DNA of 64,000 bases from Procambarus clarkii (GCF_040958095.1 NC_091228.1:9436340-9500339); one strand, 5' to 3'; numbered from the stretch's first letter, positions 1 to 12,155 are shown. The notes: a model not told the origin generated them from the sequence alone. Translations and numbers: made by a program.

Positions 1-290
1 CCTACGTCGGCTCTGTAAATACAGACACTTCATCAGTACACTGGGACACTAGGAAATAGCACTTACGGACCCTGCATAAACGTACACCTTTTCGCTCAAT
101 AAATGCGCTGATTTTCTAGGCGCCACCTCACCAGAGGTCAGCCCCAGCTACCTCTCGAGTCTGGCTGGTATAGTCCTGTCACTAATAAATGGCGTCGTGC
201 AAGTTGTAGAGGTTTCGGGAGCGGACTCACAGATGGCGTTGATGTCGCTGCTCCACGCTTCGACGGTAGAGTTGGGTTCGTTCGTACCTG
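1..290. repeat. F1 module, partial diverged copy
   Basis: This stretch matches the end of the F1 module at 14,759-15,065 in the same orientation. Shared text includes CCTACGTCGGCTCTGTAAAT and the segment leading into the 22-bp array. The copy has scattered substitutions and lacks about 25 bases present in the other copies (a segment after CTCTCGAG). It runs off the left edge. No convincing coding potential; it serves as the left border of the first array. Confidence 0.85.
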
Positions 291-891
291 TCTCTCATCC
301 ACACACCGTTCCTTTCTCTCCCCCACACCGTTCCTGTCTAACACCCCACACCATTCCTGTCTCCCCCACATACACCATTCCTGTCTCCCCCACACACCGT
401 TCCTGTCTCTCCCACACACATCGTTCCTGCCTATCCCCACCACACACCGTTCCTGTCTCTCCCACACACACCGTTCCTGTCTCCCCCCCCCCACACACAC
501 CGTTCCTGTCTCTCTAACACACACCGTTCCTCTCTCCCCCACTCACCGTTCCTGTCTCTCATCCACACACTGTTCCTGTCTAATCATCCACTCACCGTTC
601 CTTTCTCTCTCTTCCACACACCGTACCTGTCTCCCCCCACACCGTTCTTCTCTCACCCCTACACCGTTCCTGTCTCCCACCCCACACCGTTCCTGTCTCC
701 CCACACACCATTCCTGTCTCCCTCACTCACCGTTCCGGTCTCCCACACACACACCGTTCCTGTCTCTCATCAACACACCGTTCCTGTGTCCCCTTACACC
801 ATTCCTTTCTCCCCCCACACAACGTTCCTGTCTCTCCCACACACACCGTTTCTATCTTCCTCCACCACACACCGTCCCTGTCTCTCCCTCC
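291..891 (+). repeat. 22-bp minisatellite array, segment 1
   Basis: Tandem copies of a 22-bp unit with core CACCGTTCCTGTCTCC, then a C-run and CA dinucleotides. Units vary in the length of the C-run and in variants such as TCTCATCCACACACC and CACCCCACACC. The array is interrupted by the LINE that starts at about 892 and resumes at 4,498, so segments 1 and 2 were one array before insertion. Confidence 0.95.
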
Positions 892-1162
892 TAGTAAAGA
901 AGAGCAAACTGAGGTATGCAAGGATCTACAAAGAGGTATATGTTCAGAGGGACATGACCAGAGACGAAATAGTAAGGGCAGCAGATGCAAGGAAAAGGCG
1001 CAAGGAGAGGGAAGGGAGCCAGGGAACCTCAGCCTCCAACCCAGCAATCCCAGAGGAGAGTGGGGAACCCCTATCCAGTAACCCAGGAACCCCAGGGGAG
1101 AATGCAACACCCCAGCTTACCACCCAATAGGGCCCTCCCTATCCCCCAGCACAAACCCTTCC

Positions 1163-4100
1163 TTGCCCCTGCATAATGCCCATCATGAAACCCACATCCT
1201 CCCCCTCCCCTTACCCCAAGTAGCCCCTGCTTTCCCAGCCACTGTTCTTCTCCCTGCCCCAAGCAGGCCTGAGCAAGACCAAAGGCCTCTATCCCCCTCT
1301 CCATCTCCCTCCAAAAACCCGTCAACTACACCACAGGAGGGCGTGCCCTTTCCCCAAGCAATCCTTGCCCCCTCACCCCCAGGATTTCTTCCTGCCCCAA
1401 GCAGGCCTGAGGAAGACCTAAGCCCTCCATCCCCCACTCCACCTCCCCCTGAACCCCTGGCAACTACCTCACAGGAGGATGAGCCTTCCCAAGTAGCAAT
1501 GACCATGGAACAACTTCCTACACTTGTGGGGAGTGAGGGTGAAAATGTATATAAGAAAGTGAGCTTCAAGGTAATGTACTCAAACATTGATGGGATTACC
1601 AATAAAGTAAGTGAACTGGCAGAAAGGGCGCAAGAAGAAAACCCTGATATAATAGGACTAACGGAAACAAAATTGTCAGGAGTCATAACAGATGCTGTGT
1701 TTCCAAAGGACTACTATATAGTAAGGAAAGAGAGGGAAGGGAGAGGAGGTGGAGGAGTAGCCCTGCTGATAAGGAAGGACTGGAGTTTTGATGAGATGGA
1801 AATTCCGTGCTGTGACGGGTTCAGAGATTACATAACAGGAATTATAACAATGGGTGGACCTAAGATAATAGTGGCAGTCATTTACAACCCTCCCCTAAAT
1901 GACAGAAGACCTAGACAGGAGTTTGATAGGAACAACATGGCAACCATTAATATAATAGAGAGAGCAGCTTCAGTTGCCTGCAGGAATGGCTCAAGACTCT
2001 TAATCATGGGCGATTTCAACCATGGAAAGATAGACTGGGAGAATGGGGACCCACATGTCGGTGCAGATACGTGGAGAGCTAAACTCTTGGAAGTGGCAAC
2101 AAGGAATTTTCTGAGCCAGCATGTCAAGGAACCCACAAGAGTGAGAGGCAATGATGAACCAGCTAGACTCGACTTGATATTCACCCTGAATGAGTCAGAA
2201 ATAAGGGAAGTCAAAGTTGAAGCCCCCATAGGAATGAGTGACTACAGTGTACTGACCTTTGAGTACTTGGTGGAGGTAGGGATAACTTATCCAAGGATGG
2301 GATCGGAGGGAAAAAGACTGAATTACCGAAGAGGAAAATATGGCAAGATGAGGAACTTCCTCGGGGGAATACCATGGGAAACAGAACTTAGAGACCTGAA
2401 TGTGCAGGTCATGATGGATTTTGTCACCCAGAAGTGCCAGGAAGCTGCAGGCAGGTTTATCCCCGTCCAAAAGGAGAAAAACGAAAAACAACAGAAAAAC
2501 CTATGGTTCAACCAGGAATGCAAGGTAGCGAAGCAACTGAGTAAAAGAACATGGAGAAACTACAGAAATAACAGAACACCAGAGAGCAGGGAGAGATACC
2601 AGAGGGCCAGAAATGAGTACCTCAGAGTGAGGAGGGAAGCAGAGAGACAGTTTGAAAATGACATCGCGAGTAAAGCCAAGACCCAACCAAAGCTGCTCCA
2701 CAGCCACATCAGGAGGAAAACAGCAGCGAAGGAACAAGTGATGAAGCTGCGAAAAGGGGAGAACATACACAGAGAATGACAAGGAGGTGTGTGAAGAACT
2801 CCTAAGAGATTCCAGGAGGTCTTCACAATAAAACAAGGAGAAGCCCCTGCACTAAATGAGGAGGCGGCAAACCAAGCAACCTTGGAGGAATTTGACCTCA
2901 CCAGTGATGAGGTCAAAAGGTGTCTGCTGGAGCTGGATGTGACAAAGGCTGTTGGGCCTGACAGAATCTCACCATGGATACTAAAGGAAGGTGCAGAAGC
3001 ACTAAGTGTGCCACTCTCTATGGTGTATAACAGGTCACTGGAAACAGGAGACTTACCAGAAAGATGGAAGACAGGTAACGTGGTCCCAATATACAAAAAG
3101 GGTGACAGGCAAGAGGCACTGAAATACAGGCCAGTTTCCTTAACTTGTATACCATGCAAGGTGATGGAGAAGATTGTGAGGCAAAGGCTCGTAGAGCATC
3201 TGGAGGGAAATAACTTTGTAACGCACCACCAACATGGGTTTAGAGATGGTAAATCGTGCCTCACAGGTTTAATAGAATTTTATGACCGGGCAACGAAAAT
3301 TGGGCAGGAAAGAGAAGGGTGGGCCGACTGCATTTTCCTGGATTGCCAAAAAGCCTTTGACACAGTACCCATAAAAGGCTGTTAAAAAAGTTGGAGCTAC
3401 AGGCATGAGTAAAAGGGAAGGTGCTCCAGTGGATAAGGGAGTACTTAAACAACAGGAAACAGCGAGTAACGGTGAGGGGGGAGACATCAGAGTGGCGAGA
3501 TGTCACCAGCGGAGTCCCACAGGGCTCAGTACTTGGACCCATCCTGTTTCTAATATATGTGAACAATCTTCCAGAGGGTATAGACTCATTCCTCTCAATG
3601 TTTGCTGATGATGCAAAAATTATGAGAAGAATCAAGACGGATGAAGATAGACAGAGACTATAGGATGACCTGGATAAATTGGAGGAATGGTCTAGAAAAT
3701 GGCTGCTAAAGTTCAACTCAGGAAAGTGTAAGGTGATGAAATTAGGCAAAGGGAGAAGGAGGCTGAGCACAAGGTATCATCTGGGAGGGGAAATCCTGCA
3801 AGAATCAAATAGAGAGAAGGATCTGGGGGTTGATATCACACCGAACCTGTCCCCAGAGGCCCACATCAAAAGAATATCATCAGCGGTATATGCTAGACTG
3901 GCCAACATAAGAACTGCCTTTAGAAACTTGAGTAAGGAATCTTTCAGAACCCTGTATACCACTTATGTAAGACCAATCCTGGAGTATGCAGCTCCAGCCT
4001 GGAGTCCATACCTATTTAAGCACAAGACAAAGTTAGAAAAGATTCAGCGGTATGCCACCAGGCTCGTCCCAGAACTGAGAGGATTGAGCTACGAGGAAAG

Positions 4101-4395
4101 GCTAAAGGAGCTGAACCTCACATCCCTGGAAAACAGAAGAGTAAGGGGAGACATGATAACGACCTACAAAATTCTCAGGGGAATTGACAGGGTGGACAAA
4201 GACAGACTATTCAGCACGGGTGGGACACGAACAAGGGGACACAGGTGGAAACTTAGTACCAAGATAAGCCACAGAGACGTTAGAAAGAATTTTTTCAGTG
4301 TCAGAGTAGTTAATAAATGGAATGCATTAGGCAGTGATGTGGAGGAGGCTGACTCCATACACAGTTTCAAATGTAGATATGATAGAGCCCAGTAG
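1163..4395 (+). pseudogene. LINE ORF2 remnant: endonuclease plus reverse transcriptase
   Basis: The frame is open from 1163 to 2779. Endonuclease motifs seen are LTETKL, GDFNHGKIDW and RLDLIF. The terminal motif expected as Ser-Asp-His reads Ser-Asp-Tyr (TAC at 2243-2245), so a catalytic histidine is lost. Frame is lost near 2,775, partly recovered at 2882-3385, and lost again by a one-base deletion near 3,370 just after the QKAFDTVP motif. It continues at 3421-3663 with [10 protein letters not shown] and an intact FADD box (3601-3612). A CAG-to-TAG-like stop at 3661-3663 separates it from 3679-4395 in the same frame. The product would nick target DNA and reverse-transcribe its own RNA. It is not functional as read. 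Confidence 0.9.
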
Positions 4396-4412
4396 GCTCA
4401 GGAATCTGTACA

Positions 4413-4497
4413 CCAGTTGATTGACAGTTGAGAGGCGGGACCAAAGAGCCAAAGCTCAACCCTCGCAAGCACAATTATGTGAGTAGAATTAGGTGAG
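4413..4497 (+). promoter_or_regulatory. LINE 3' terminal region shared with SINE tail
   Basis: The segment GTTGATTGACAGTTGAGAGG and the following about 40 bases are nearly the same as the SINE tail at 12,083-12,147. In LINE/SINE pairs the shared 3' end is where the LINE reverse transcriptase starts copying. The terminal GTGAGTA-like repeats fit a CR1/L2-type end. The role is inferred from family behaviour; the shared sequence is seen directly. Confidence 0.75.
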
Positions 4498-4817
4498 TAC
4501 ACACCGTTCCTGTCTCCCCCCCAAACCGTTCCTGTCTCCCACACACACCGTTCCTGTCTCCCCCACACCATTCCCGTCTCCCCCCACCCCCACACACCGT
4601 CTCTGTCTCCCCCCACCACACACTGTTCCTGTCTCTTCAACACACACCGTTCCTGTCACCCTCCACACCGTTCCTGTCTCCCACACACACCGTTCCTGTC
4701 TTCCCTCACACCGTTCCTGTCTTCCCTAAATACCGTTCCTGTCTCCTACCACACACCGTTCCTGTCTCCCCCACACACCGTTCCTGTCTCCCCCACACAC
4801 CGTTCCTGTCTCCCCCA
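4498..4817 (+). repeat. 22-bp minisatellite array, segment 2
   Basis: The array resumes immediately after the LINE tail, with the same core unit and several variants (CCCTAAATACCGTTCC, CACCCTCCACACCG). It ends at CACCTCTCACGTG, where F2 begins. Confidence 0.95.
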
Positions 4818-5438
4818 CCTCTCACGTGTTCATCTAGATATCTCTCTAGCCTTATTTCTTACTGGAGGGAACTTTGATTCAAAAGATGACTAAACATTGG
4901 ACAAGCTTATTTTTCTATGTGTAGAAGAATTGATATTTAACACTTTGACATTCTATTATTTAATGCAATATTGACCAAATTAAAAAGGGGGGGGGGGTAT
5001 CACCCACTCCATACACGCCCACACCATACATGGCTAAATGGTTCAGACTCCACCAGCTAGTCAACACTACTACACCCAATTAAGACAATGCATTACTGAC
5101 ACTCTTACCTCACTAACAAGTTCACCCACAGGGTGGGTGATGGCTAATTTACCCGCCCGGATGGAGGAGCTGGTTGGATGTGCTCTCCCTAGCAAAGGTT
5201 CCACTCTCACTGCTCAACACACCTCGCTGGCCGAGCCAGGAGTGAGTATTCTCCCAAGTCTCCACAACGGGCTCTTTGATAAGTAATGCCATGTCAGCGG
5301 ATTGAAGCTAGTCAACACCTCACCTCATACCATCTCGCACCACCCCAACACGCACATACGCATACATACACACACCCACCCACAATTACAACTCACATTT
5401 ATACATGAAAGAGTGCAAAATACTTGCACTGTTACACC
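4818..5438. repeat. F2 module, copy 1 (no LTR insert)
   Basis: About 620 bp of non-satellite sequence from CTCTCACGTGTTCATCTAG to TTGCACTGTTACACCC. It recurs at 7,397-8,048, at 15,758-17,765 (split by an LTR) and inverted at 22,719-24,725. Compared with copy 2 it lacks a short AT-rich segment (about 30 bases near 4,920). A G-run of variable length lies at about 4,987. Short open frames exist in it but none is conserved as a protein across copies. Function unknown; it behaves as part of the long-range repeat. Confidence 0.85.
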
Positions 5439-7396
5439 CACACACCGTTCCTGTCTTCCCGAGACACCGTCCCTGTCTCCCTCAAACACCGTTCATGCCT
5501 CTTCCCCCACACACCGTTCCTGTCTCCCCTACACACAGTTTCTGTCTCCTCAACACACAGTTCCTGTCTTCCCCACACACCGTTCCTGTCTCTTCCCCCA
5601 CACACCGTTCCTGTCTCCCGCCACACACCGTTCCTGTCTCCCCCACACACTGTCCTTGTCTCACCCATACACTGTTCCTGTCTCTTCCCCAACACACTGT
5701 TACTGTCTTCCCCACACACACCGTTCCTGTCTCTCACACACTCCGTTCCTGTCTCCCCCACACACACCGTTCCTGTCTCCCCCACACACAGTTCCTGTCT
5801 CTCCCACACACACCGTTCCAGACTTTCCCCACCACACACCGTTTCTGTCTCTCCCACACACACCGTTCCTGTCTTTTTCCCACCACACACCGTTCCTGTC
5901 TCTCCCACACACACCGTTCCTCTCAACCCCACACACCGTTCCTGTGTCCCCCCACACACCGTTCCTGTCTTTCCCCACAATTCAACGTTCGTGTCTCTAA
6001 CCCCACACACCGTTCCTGTCTCCCCCACACACACCGTTCTTGTCTCCCCCACACACTGTTCCTGTCTCCCCCACATACACCGTTCCTGTCTCCCCCTCAC
6101 ACCGTTCCTGTCTCTCCCACACACACCGTTCCTGTCTTTCCCCACCACACACCGTTCCTTTCTCCCCCACACACCGTTCCTGTCTCTTCCCCACACACCG
6201 TTCCTGTCTCCACCACACACCGTTCCTGACTCTCATCCACACACCATTCCTGTCTCTCCTCCACACACCGTTCCTGTCTCTCATCCACACACCGTTCCAG
6301 TCTCCCCCAACACCGTTCCTGTCTCTCCCACACACACTGTTCCTGTCTTCCCCCAACACACACCGTTCCTGTCTCCCCCACATACACCGTTCCTGTCTCC
6401 CCCCAACACCGTTCCTGTCTCTCCCCCACACACCGTTCCTGTCTCTCCCACACACACCGTTCCTCTCTCCCCCACACACCGTTCCTGTCTCCCCCCCCAC
6501 ACACTGTTCCTGTCTCTCCCACACACACCGTTCCTCTCTCCCCCACACGCCGTTCCTGTCTCCCCCCCACACACTGTTCCTGTCTCTCCCACACACACCG
6601 TTCGTGTCTCCCCCACACACCGTTCCTTTCTCCCCCACACACCGTTCCTGTCTCCCCCACACACCGTTCCTGTCTTTCCCCACACACCGTTCCTGTCTCC
6701 CCCAACACACCGTTCCTCTCTCCCACCGCACACCGTTCCTGTCTCTCCCACACACACCGTTCCTGTCCTACCACACCACACACCGTTCCTGTCTCCCCCA
6801 TACACCGTTCCTGTCTCTCATCCACACACCGTTCCTGTCTCTAATCCACACACCGTTCCTGTCTCTCATCCACACACTATTCCTGTCTCGCCCCAACACC
6901 GTTCCTCTCTCTCTCTCCCACACCGTTCCTGTCTCCCACCCCACACCGTTCCTGTCTCTCAACATACCGTTCCTTTCTCCCCCACACATCGTTTCTGTCT
7001 TCCCCCACAAACTGTTCCTGTCTCTCGCACCACACACCGTTCCGGTCCCTCCCCACACACCATTCCTGTCTCCCCCCCAAACCGTTCCTGTCTCCCACAC
7101 ACACCGTTCCTGTCTCCTCCACACCGTTCCCCTCCCCCCCCCACACACGATCTCTGTCTCCCCCACACACCGTTCCTGTCTCCCCCCCATCACACACTGT
7201 TCCTGTCTCTTCCACACACACCGCTCCTGTCTCCCACACACACACCGTTCCTGTCTCCCACACACACCGTTCCTGTCTTCCCTAAATACCGTTCCTGTCT
7301 CCCACCACACACCGTTCCTGTCTCCCCCACACACCGTTCCTGTCTCCCCCTCCCACCGTTCCTGTCGTTCGCACACACCGTTCCTGTCTCCCCCAC
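5439..7396 (+). repeat. 22-bp minisatellite array, segment 3
   Basis: About 1.96 kb of the 22-bp unit on the plus strand. Frames reading HTPFLSPP, HTVPVSP and HRSCLP run through it because three units make 66 bases (22 codons) and the unit has no stop in any frame. These open frames are not protein genes. Confidence 0.95.
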
Positions 7397-8048
7397 CTCT
7401 CACGTGTTCATCTAGATATCTCTCTAGCCTTATTTCTTACTGGAGGGAACTTTGATTCAAAAAGATGACTAAACATTGGACAAGCTTATTCTTCTACACA
7501 TAGAAATTTATTAACAAATTATTTCAATTTCCATTAATTGATATTTAACACATTGACATTCTATTATTTAATATACTATTGACCAAATTAAAATAGGGGG
7601 GAGTGGATCACCCACTCCAAACACGCCCACACCAAACATGGCTAAATGGTTCAGACTCCACCAGCTAGTCAACACTACTACACCCAATTAAGACAATGCA
7701 TTACTGACACTCTTACCTCACTAACAAGTTCACCCACAGGGTGGGTGATGGCTAATTTACCCGCCCGGATGGAGGAGCTGGTTGGATGTACTCTCCCTTG
7801 CAAAGGTTCCACTCTCACTGCTCAACACACCTCGCTGGCCAAGCCAGGAGTGTGTATTCTCCCAAGCCTCTACAACGGGCTCTTTGATAAGTACTGCCAT
7901 GTCAGCGGATTGAAGCTAGTCAACACCTCACCTCATACCATCTCGCACCACCCCAACACGCACATACGCATACATACACACACCCACCCACAATTACAAC
8001 TCACAATTATACATGAAAGAGTGCAAAATACTTGCACTGTTACACCCA
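7397..8048. repeat. F2 module, copy 2 (LTR-empty allele)
   Basis: Full-length copy of F2. It contains TTTGATTCAAAAAGATGAC at about 7,452-7,470, the uninterrupted target of the LTR found in copy 3. It therefore acts as an internal empty site. It contains a poly-G stretch and AT-rich sequence near 7,500-7,600 but no recognisable gene. Confidence 0.9.
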
Positions 8049-10830
8049 CACACCGTTCCTGTCTCACCCAGACACCGTTCCAGTCTCCCTCAAACACCGT
8101 TCCTGTCTCTTCCCCCACACACCGTTCCTGTCTCCCCCCACACACAGTTTCTGTCTCCCCCACACACTGTTCCTGTCTCCCCCATACACCGTTCCTGTCT
8201 CTTCCCCGACACACTGTTCCTGTCTTCCCCACACATACCGTTCCGGTCTCCCCCACGTACACCGTTCCTGTCTCCCCCACACACCGTTCCTGTCTCCCCC
8301 AAACACTGTTCCTGTCTCTTCCCCAACACACTGTTCCTGTCTTCCCCACACACACCATTCCTGTCTTCCACACACACCGTTCCTGTCTCCCTCCACACAC
8401 CGTTCCTGTCTCCCAAACATACACCGTTCCAGTCTCTCCCACACACACCGTTCCTGTCTTTCCCCACCACTCACCGTTCCTGTCCCTTCCCCCACACACC
8501 GTTCCTGTCTCCTCCACACACACCGTTCCTGTCTCCCCAACACACCGTTCCTGTCTTCCCCACATACACCGTTCCTGTCTCCCCCAACACCGTTCCTCTC
8601 TCTCCCCCAACACCGTTCCTCTCTCTCCCCCCACACCGTTCCTGTCTCCCCTACACACCATTCCTGTCTTCCCCACATACACCGTTCCTATCTCCCCCAC
8701 ACACCGTTCCTGTCTCTCCCACACACACCGTTCCTGTCTTTCCCCACCACACACCGTTCCTGTCTCCCCCACACACCGTTCCTGTCTCTCATCCACACAC
8801 CATTCCTGTCTCTCATCCACACACCGTTTCTGTCTCTCATCCACACACCGTTCCTGTCTCCACCACACACCGTTCCTGTCTCCCCCACACACCGTTCCTG
8901 TCTCCCCCACACACCGTTCCTGTCTACCCACACACCGTTAGTGTCTCCCCCACACACCGTTCCTGTCTGCCCCACTCACACCATTCCTGTCTCTCATCCA
9001 CACACCGTTCCTGTCTCTCATCCACAGACCGTTCCTGTCTCCTCCAACACCGTTCCTCTCTCTCTCCCACACCGTTCCTGTCTCCCACCCCACTCCGTTC
9101 CTGTCTCCCCACACACCGTTCCTGTCTCCCCCACACACCGTTCATGTCTCCCCCAACACCGTTCCTCTCTCTCCCCCCAACACCGTTCCTCTCTCTCCCC
9201 CCACACCGTTCCTGTCTCCCACCCCACACTGTTTATGTCTCCCCACACAACGTTCCTGTCTCCCCCCATACATCGTTCCTGTCACTCATCCACACACCTT
9301 TCCTGTCTCCCCCCCACACCGTTCCTGTCTACCCCTCCCCCCCATTGTTCCTATCTTTCCCCACCACACACCGTTTCTGTCTCCCCCACACACCGTTCCT
9401 GTCTCATCCACACACCGTTCCTGTCTCCACCACACACCGTTCCTCTCTCCCCCACACACTGTTCCTGTCTCCCCCATACACTGTTCCTGTCTCTTCCCCA
9501 ACACACTGTTCCTGTCTTTCTCACACACACCATTCCTGTCTTCCACACACACCGTTCCTGTCTCCCAAACATACACCGTTCCTGTCTCCCCCCACACACC
9601 GTTCCTGTCTCTCCCACACACACCATTCCAGTCTTTCCCCACCACACACACCGTTCCTGTCTCTCCCACACACACCGTTCCTGTCTTTCCCCACCACTCA
9701 CCGTTCCTGTCCCTTCCCCCACACACCGTTCCTGTCTCCCCCACATACACCGTTCCTGTCTCCCCAACACACCGTTCCTGTCTTCCCCACATACACCGTT
9801 CCTGTCTCCCCCAACACCGTTCCTCTCTCTCCCCCCAACACCGTTCCTCTCTCTCCCCCCACACCGTTCCTGTCCCCCCTACACACCGTTCCAGTCTTCC
9901 CCACATACACCGTTCCTGTCTCCCCCACACACCGTTCCTGTCTCTCCCACACACACCGTTCCTGTCTTTCCCCACCACACACCGTTCCTGTCTCCCCCAC
10001 ACACCGTTCCTGTCTCTCATCCACACACCATTCCTGTCTCTCATCCACACACCGTTCCTGTCTCTCATCCACACACCGTTCCTGTCTCCACCACACACCG
10101 TTCCTGTCTCCCCACACACCGTTCCTGTCTCCCCCACACACCGTTCCTGTCTACCCACACACCGTTAATGTCTCCCCCACACACCGTTCCTGTCTCCCCC
10201 ACTCACACCATTCCTGTCTCTCATCCACACACCGTTCCTGTCTCTCATCCACAGACCGTTCCTGTCTCCTCCAACACCGTTCCTCTCTCTCTCCTACACC
10301 GTTCCTGTTTCCCACCCCACTCCGTTCCTGTCTCCCCACACACCGTTCCTGTCTCCCCCACACACCGTTCATGTCTCCCCCAACACCGTTCCTCTCTCTC
10401 CCCCCAACACCGTTCCTCTCTCTCCCCCCATCACCGTTCCTCTCTCTCCCCCCACACCGTTCCTGTCTCCCACCCCACACTGTTTATGTCTCCCCACACA
10501 ACGTTCCTGTCTCCCCCCATACACCGTTCCTGTCTCTCATCCACACACCTTTCCTGTCTCCCCCCCACACCGTTCCTGTCTACCCCCTCCCCCCATTGTT
10601 CCTATCTTTCCCCACCACACACCGTTTCTGTCTCCCCCACACACCGTTCCTGTCTCTCATCCACACACCGTTCCTGTCTCCACCACACACCGTTCCTGTC
10701 TCCCCCACACACCGTTCCTGTCTCCCTTGCACACCGTTCCTGTCTACCCATACACCGTTAGTGTCTCCCCCACACACCGTTCCTGTCTCTCATCCACACA
10801 CCGTTCCTGTCTCCACCACACACCGTTCCT
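8049..10830 (+). repeat. 22-bp minisatellite array, segment 4
   Basis: At 2.78 kb this is the longest single array segment. From about 9,606 onward it has an inverted counterpart at 29,666-30,893. Longer sub-blocks also recur within it: runs with TCTCATCCACACACC followed by CCTCCAACACCG near 9,000 recur near 10,200, so amplification also worked on blocks of about 1.2 kb. Confidence 0.95.
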
Positions 10831-11819
10831 TGTAACACCGCTCTAAAATGTAACACCATTGTAATGGACACTAATCTAATAATGTACACACTACTACTTA
10901 TCCTGAGTAACACTTCCTATCAGTTTGCACTTGATAACTGTTATTGAACACTGTAATATGAGCTGACATATGATGGTTACACTGGAACCAAAAGTACACT
11001 GCCTAGGAAATGCTACACAGGAGTACATAACGCTGCCATCATCTGCCTTCACCATTGAGACTATATCAAGCAACGAGGCAAGAAACATTGCTTGACTTGG
11101 AGAGTACTTTCTATGACTCTCATTAATTATGAGACGGTTGTCAGCCACTATATCCAAAAGGCTAAGAGGATTCAACAATTGACACAGACGGAAAATTTAA
11201 CATGAGTTTATTCAGAACAAAATTATGTCAATCACCACTTATAATTCCTTCTCTAACAATGGCCAAAAGTTAAGAAGTTTGGACATGGAACAAAACCTTA
11301 GAGATCACACACATTACCTTAAGACCTCTGTCTCTCCCTGGCTGAGATGTTCTTCACAGACCCGCTCTCGATCCCGGTGTCCCGCACTCTGTCCCTAAGT
11401 CTCTACACGACCTCTATATACACCCCCAAAAAAAAGGGGGAAGGGGGAGATTTGCGGTTGCTACCAAGAGGTCGGCTACACGTGCACAAACACTCAAGAA
11501 ATTTCATTAAACTTGTTTGACATTCACCATACACTGTTCAAGAAAGGAATTATTAATTACGTGTGTGACTGACCTTTGACCTGGCTAAAAGGGGGAGATC
11601 CATGGGTGTTTACACATAAGAATCTGGGGTCTAATTCCATTGCAATGTTTGACAAGAGTATCATGAAATATTACATACTTGAAACTATGCTGACTATGAC
11701 TAGCCCAGGAATTTTGTTATCAACATACAAGATAATCCGGAGGTCATCTGGGCTGACCTCTTGGAGAAGGTTTCCCTGGGGTGTAAACTCTAAGGGGGGG
11801 GGGGGTCATGCATGTTACA
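10831..11819 (-). mobile_element. Solo LTR, 989 bp, left-arm copy
   Basis: It begins TGTAACACCG and ends CATGTTACA on the plus strand, giving TGTAAC...GTTACA inverted termini. Flanks are TCCT on the left and TCTT on the right, in array sequence on both sides. This fits a 4-bp target duplication with one change. Read on the minus strand it has a TATATAG box followed about 200 bases later by AATAAA, which sets its orientation (exact positions are easiest to see in the inverted copy at 29,076 and 29,284). No internal retroelement genes adjoin it. A small open frame within it is likely incidental. Confidence 0.8.
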
Positions 11820-11850
11820 TCTTGTCTCCCACACACTGTCTTGTCTACGG
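11820..11850 (+). repeat. Degenerate 22-bp unit between LTR and SINE
   Basis: CTTGTCTCCCACACACTGTC followed by TTGTCTAC is about one and a half decayed array units. It shows that both the LTR and the SINE landed within the same array. Confidence 0.7.
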
Positions 11851-12155
11851 GGGCCTCGTAGCCTGGTGGATAGCGAGCAGGATTCGTAATTCTGTGGCAC
11901 GGGTTCGATTCCCGCACGAGGCAGAAACAAATGGGCAAAGTTTCTTTCACCCTGAATGCCCCTGTTACCTAGCAGTAAATAGGTACCTGGGAGTTAGTCA
12001 GTTGTCACGGGCTGCTTCCTGGTGTGTGTGTGTGTGTGTGTGTGTGGTGTGGAAAAAAAAAAAAAAAAAAGTAGTTAGTAAACAGTTGATTGACAGTTGA
12101 GAGGCGGGCCGAAAGAGCAAAGCTCAACCCCCGTAAAAACACAACTAGTAAACAC
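11851..12155 (+). mobile_element. tRNA-Thr-derived SINE with LINE-like tail, left-arm copy
   Basis: The element has a tRNA-like head (11,853-11,923), a body containing CCTAGCAGTAAATAGGTACC, a (GT)n run at about 12,022-12,044, a poly-A run at about 12,051-12,070, and a tail from 12,083 that matches the LINE 3' end at 4,413-4,476. SINEs are non-autonomous, transcribed by RNA polymerase III from the tRNA-like promoter and copied by a partner LINE. The array resumes right after the tail. Confidence 0.9.
11853..11923 (+). tRNA. tRNA-Thr(CGT)-like SINE head, not a functional tRNA gene
   Basis: It folds as a tRNA. The acceptor GCCTCGT pairs with ACGAGGC, and the anticodon stem CAGGA pairs with TTCTG around the loop TTCGTAA (anticodon CGT at 11,885-11,887). 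The T-loop box GGTTCGATTCC is intact and serves as an internal pol III B box. Continuity with the SINE body and other copies at 28,574-28,646 and 47,906-47,978 show it is a SINE head. Confidence 0.8.

Larger units (their letters stand above)
892..4497 (+). mobile_element. CR1/L2-type non-LTR retrotransposon (LINE), degenerate
   Basis: A 3.6-kb LINE lies in sense orientation within the 22-bp array. From 5' to 3' it has a basic, charged leader segment (885-1130, another frame), a proline-rich linker (about 1163-1500), an APE-type endonuclease (about 1560-2270), a reverse transcriptase (about 2880-3900) and a C-terminal region ending at 4395. A short untranslated tail ends in GTGAGTA-type repeats at about 4,475-4,497. 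ORF1 is mostly missing, so the copy is probably 5'-truncated. Frameshifts and a nonsense codon show it is dead. The last about 65 bases before the terminal repeats match the tail of the SINE at 12,083-12,147. CR1/L2 assignment rests on the domain order and short-repeat 3' end; a related clade is possible. Confidence 0.9.

Noticed and set aside
5439-7396. CRISPR-like array
   Set aside because: Units are contiguous with no unique spacers, and the context is eukaryotic.
5424-7415. Very long proline/serine/histidine-rich open frames (up to 940 codons, also at 8,013-10,835 and on the minus strand) as possible secreted or silk-like proteins
   Set aside because: They coincide with the 22-bp array, are open in all six frames at once, start and stop where the array does, and have no independent coding signs.
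11853-11923. Functional tRNA-Thr gene
   Set aside because: It is continuous with a SINE body and tail, and the same head recurs in other SINE copies in the window.
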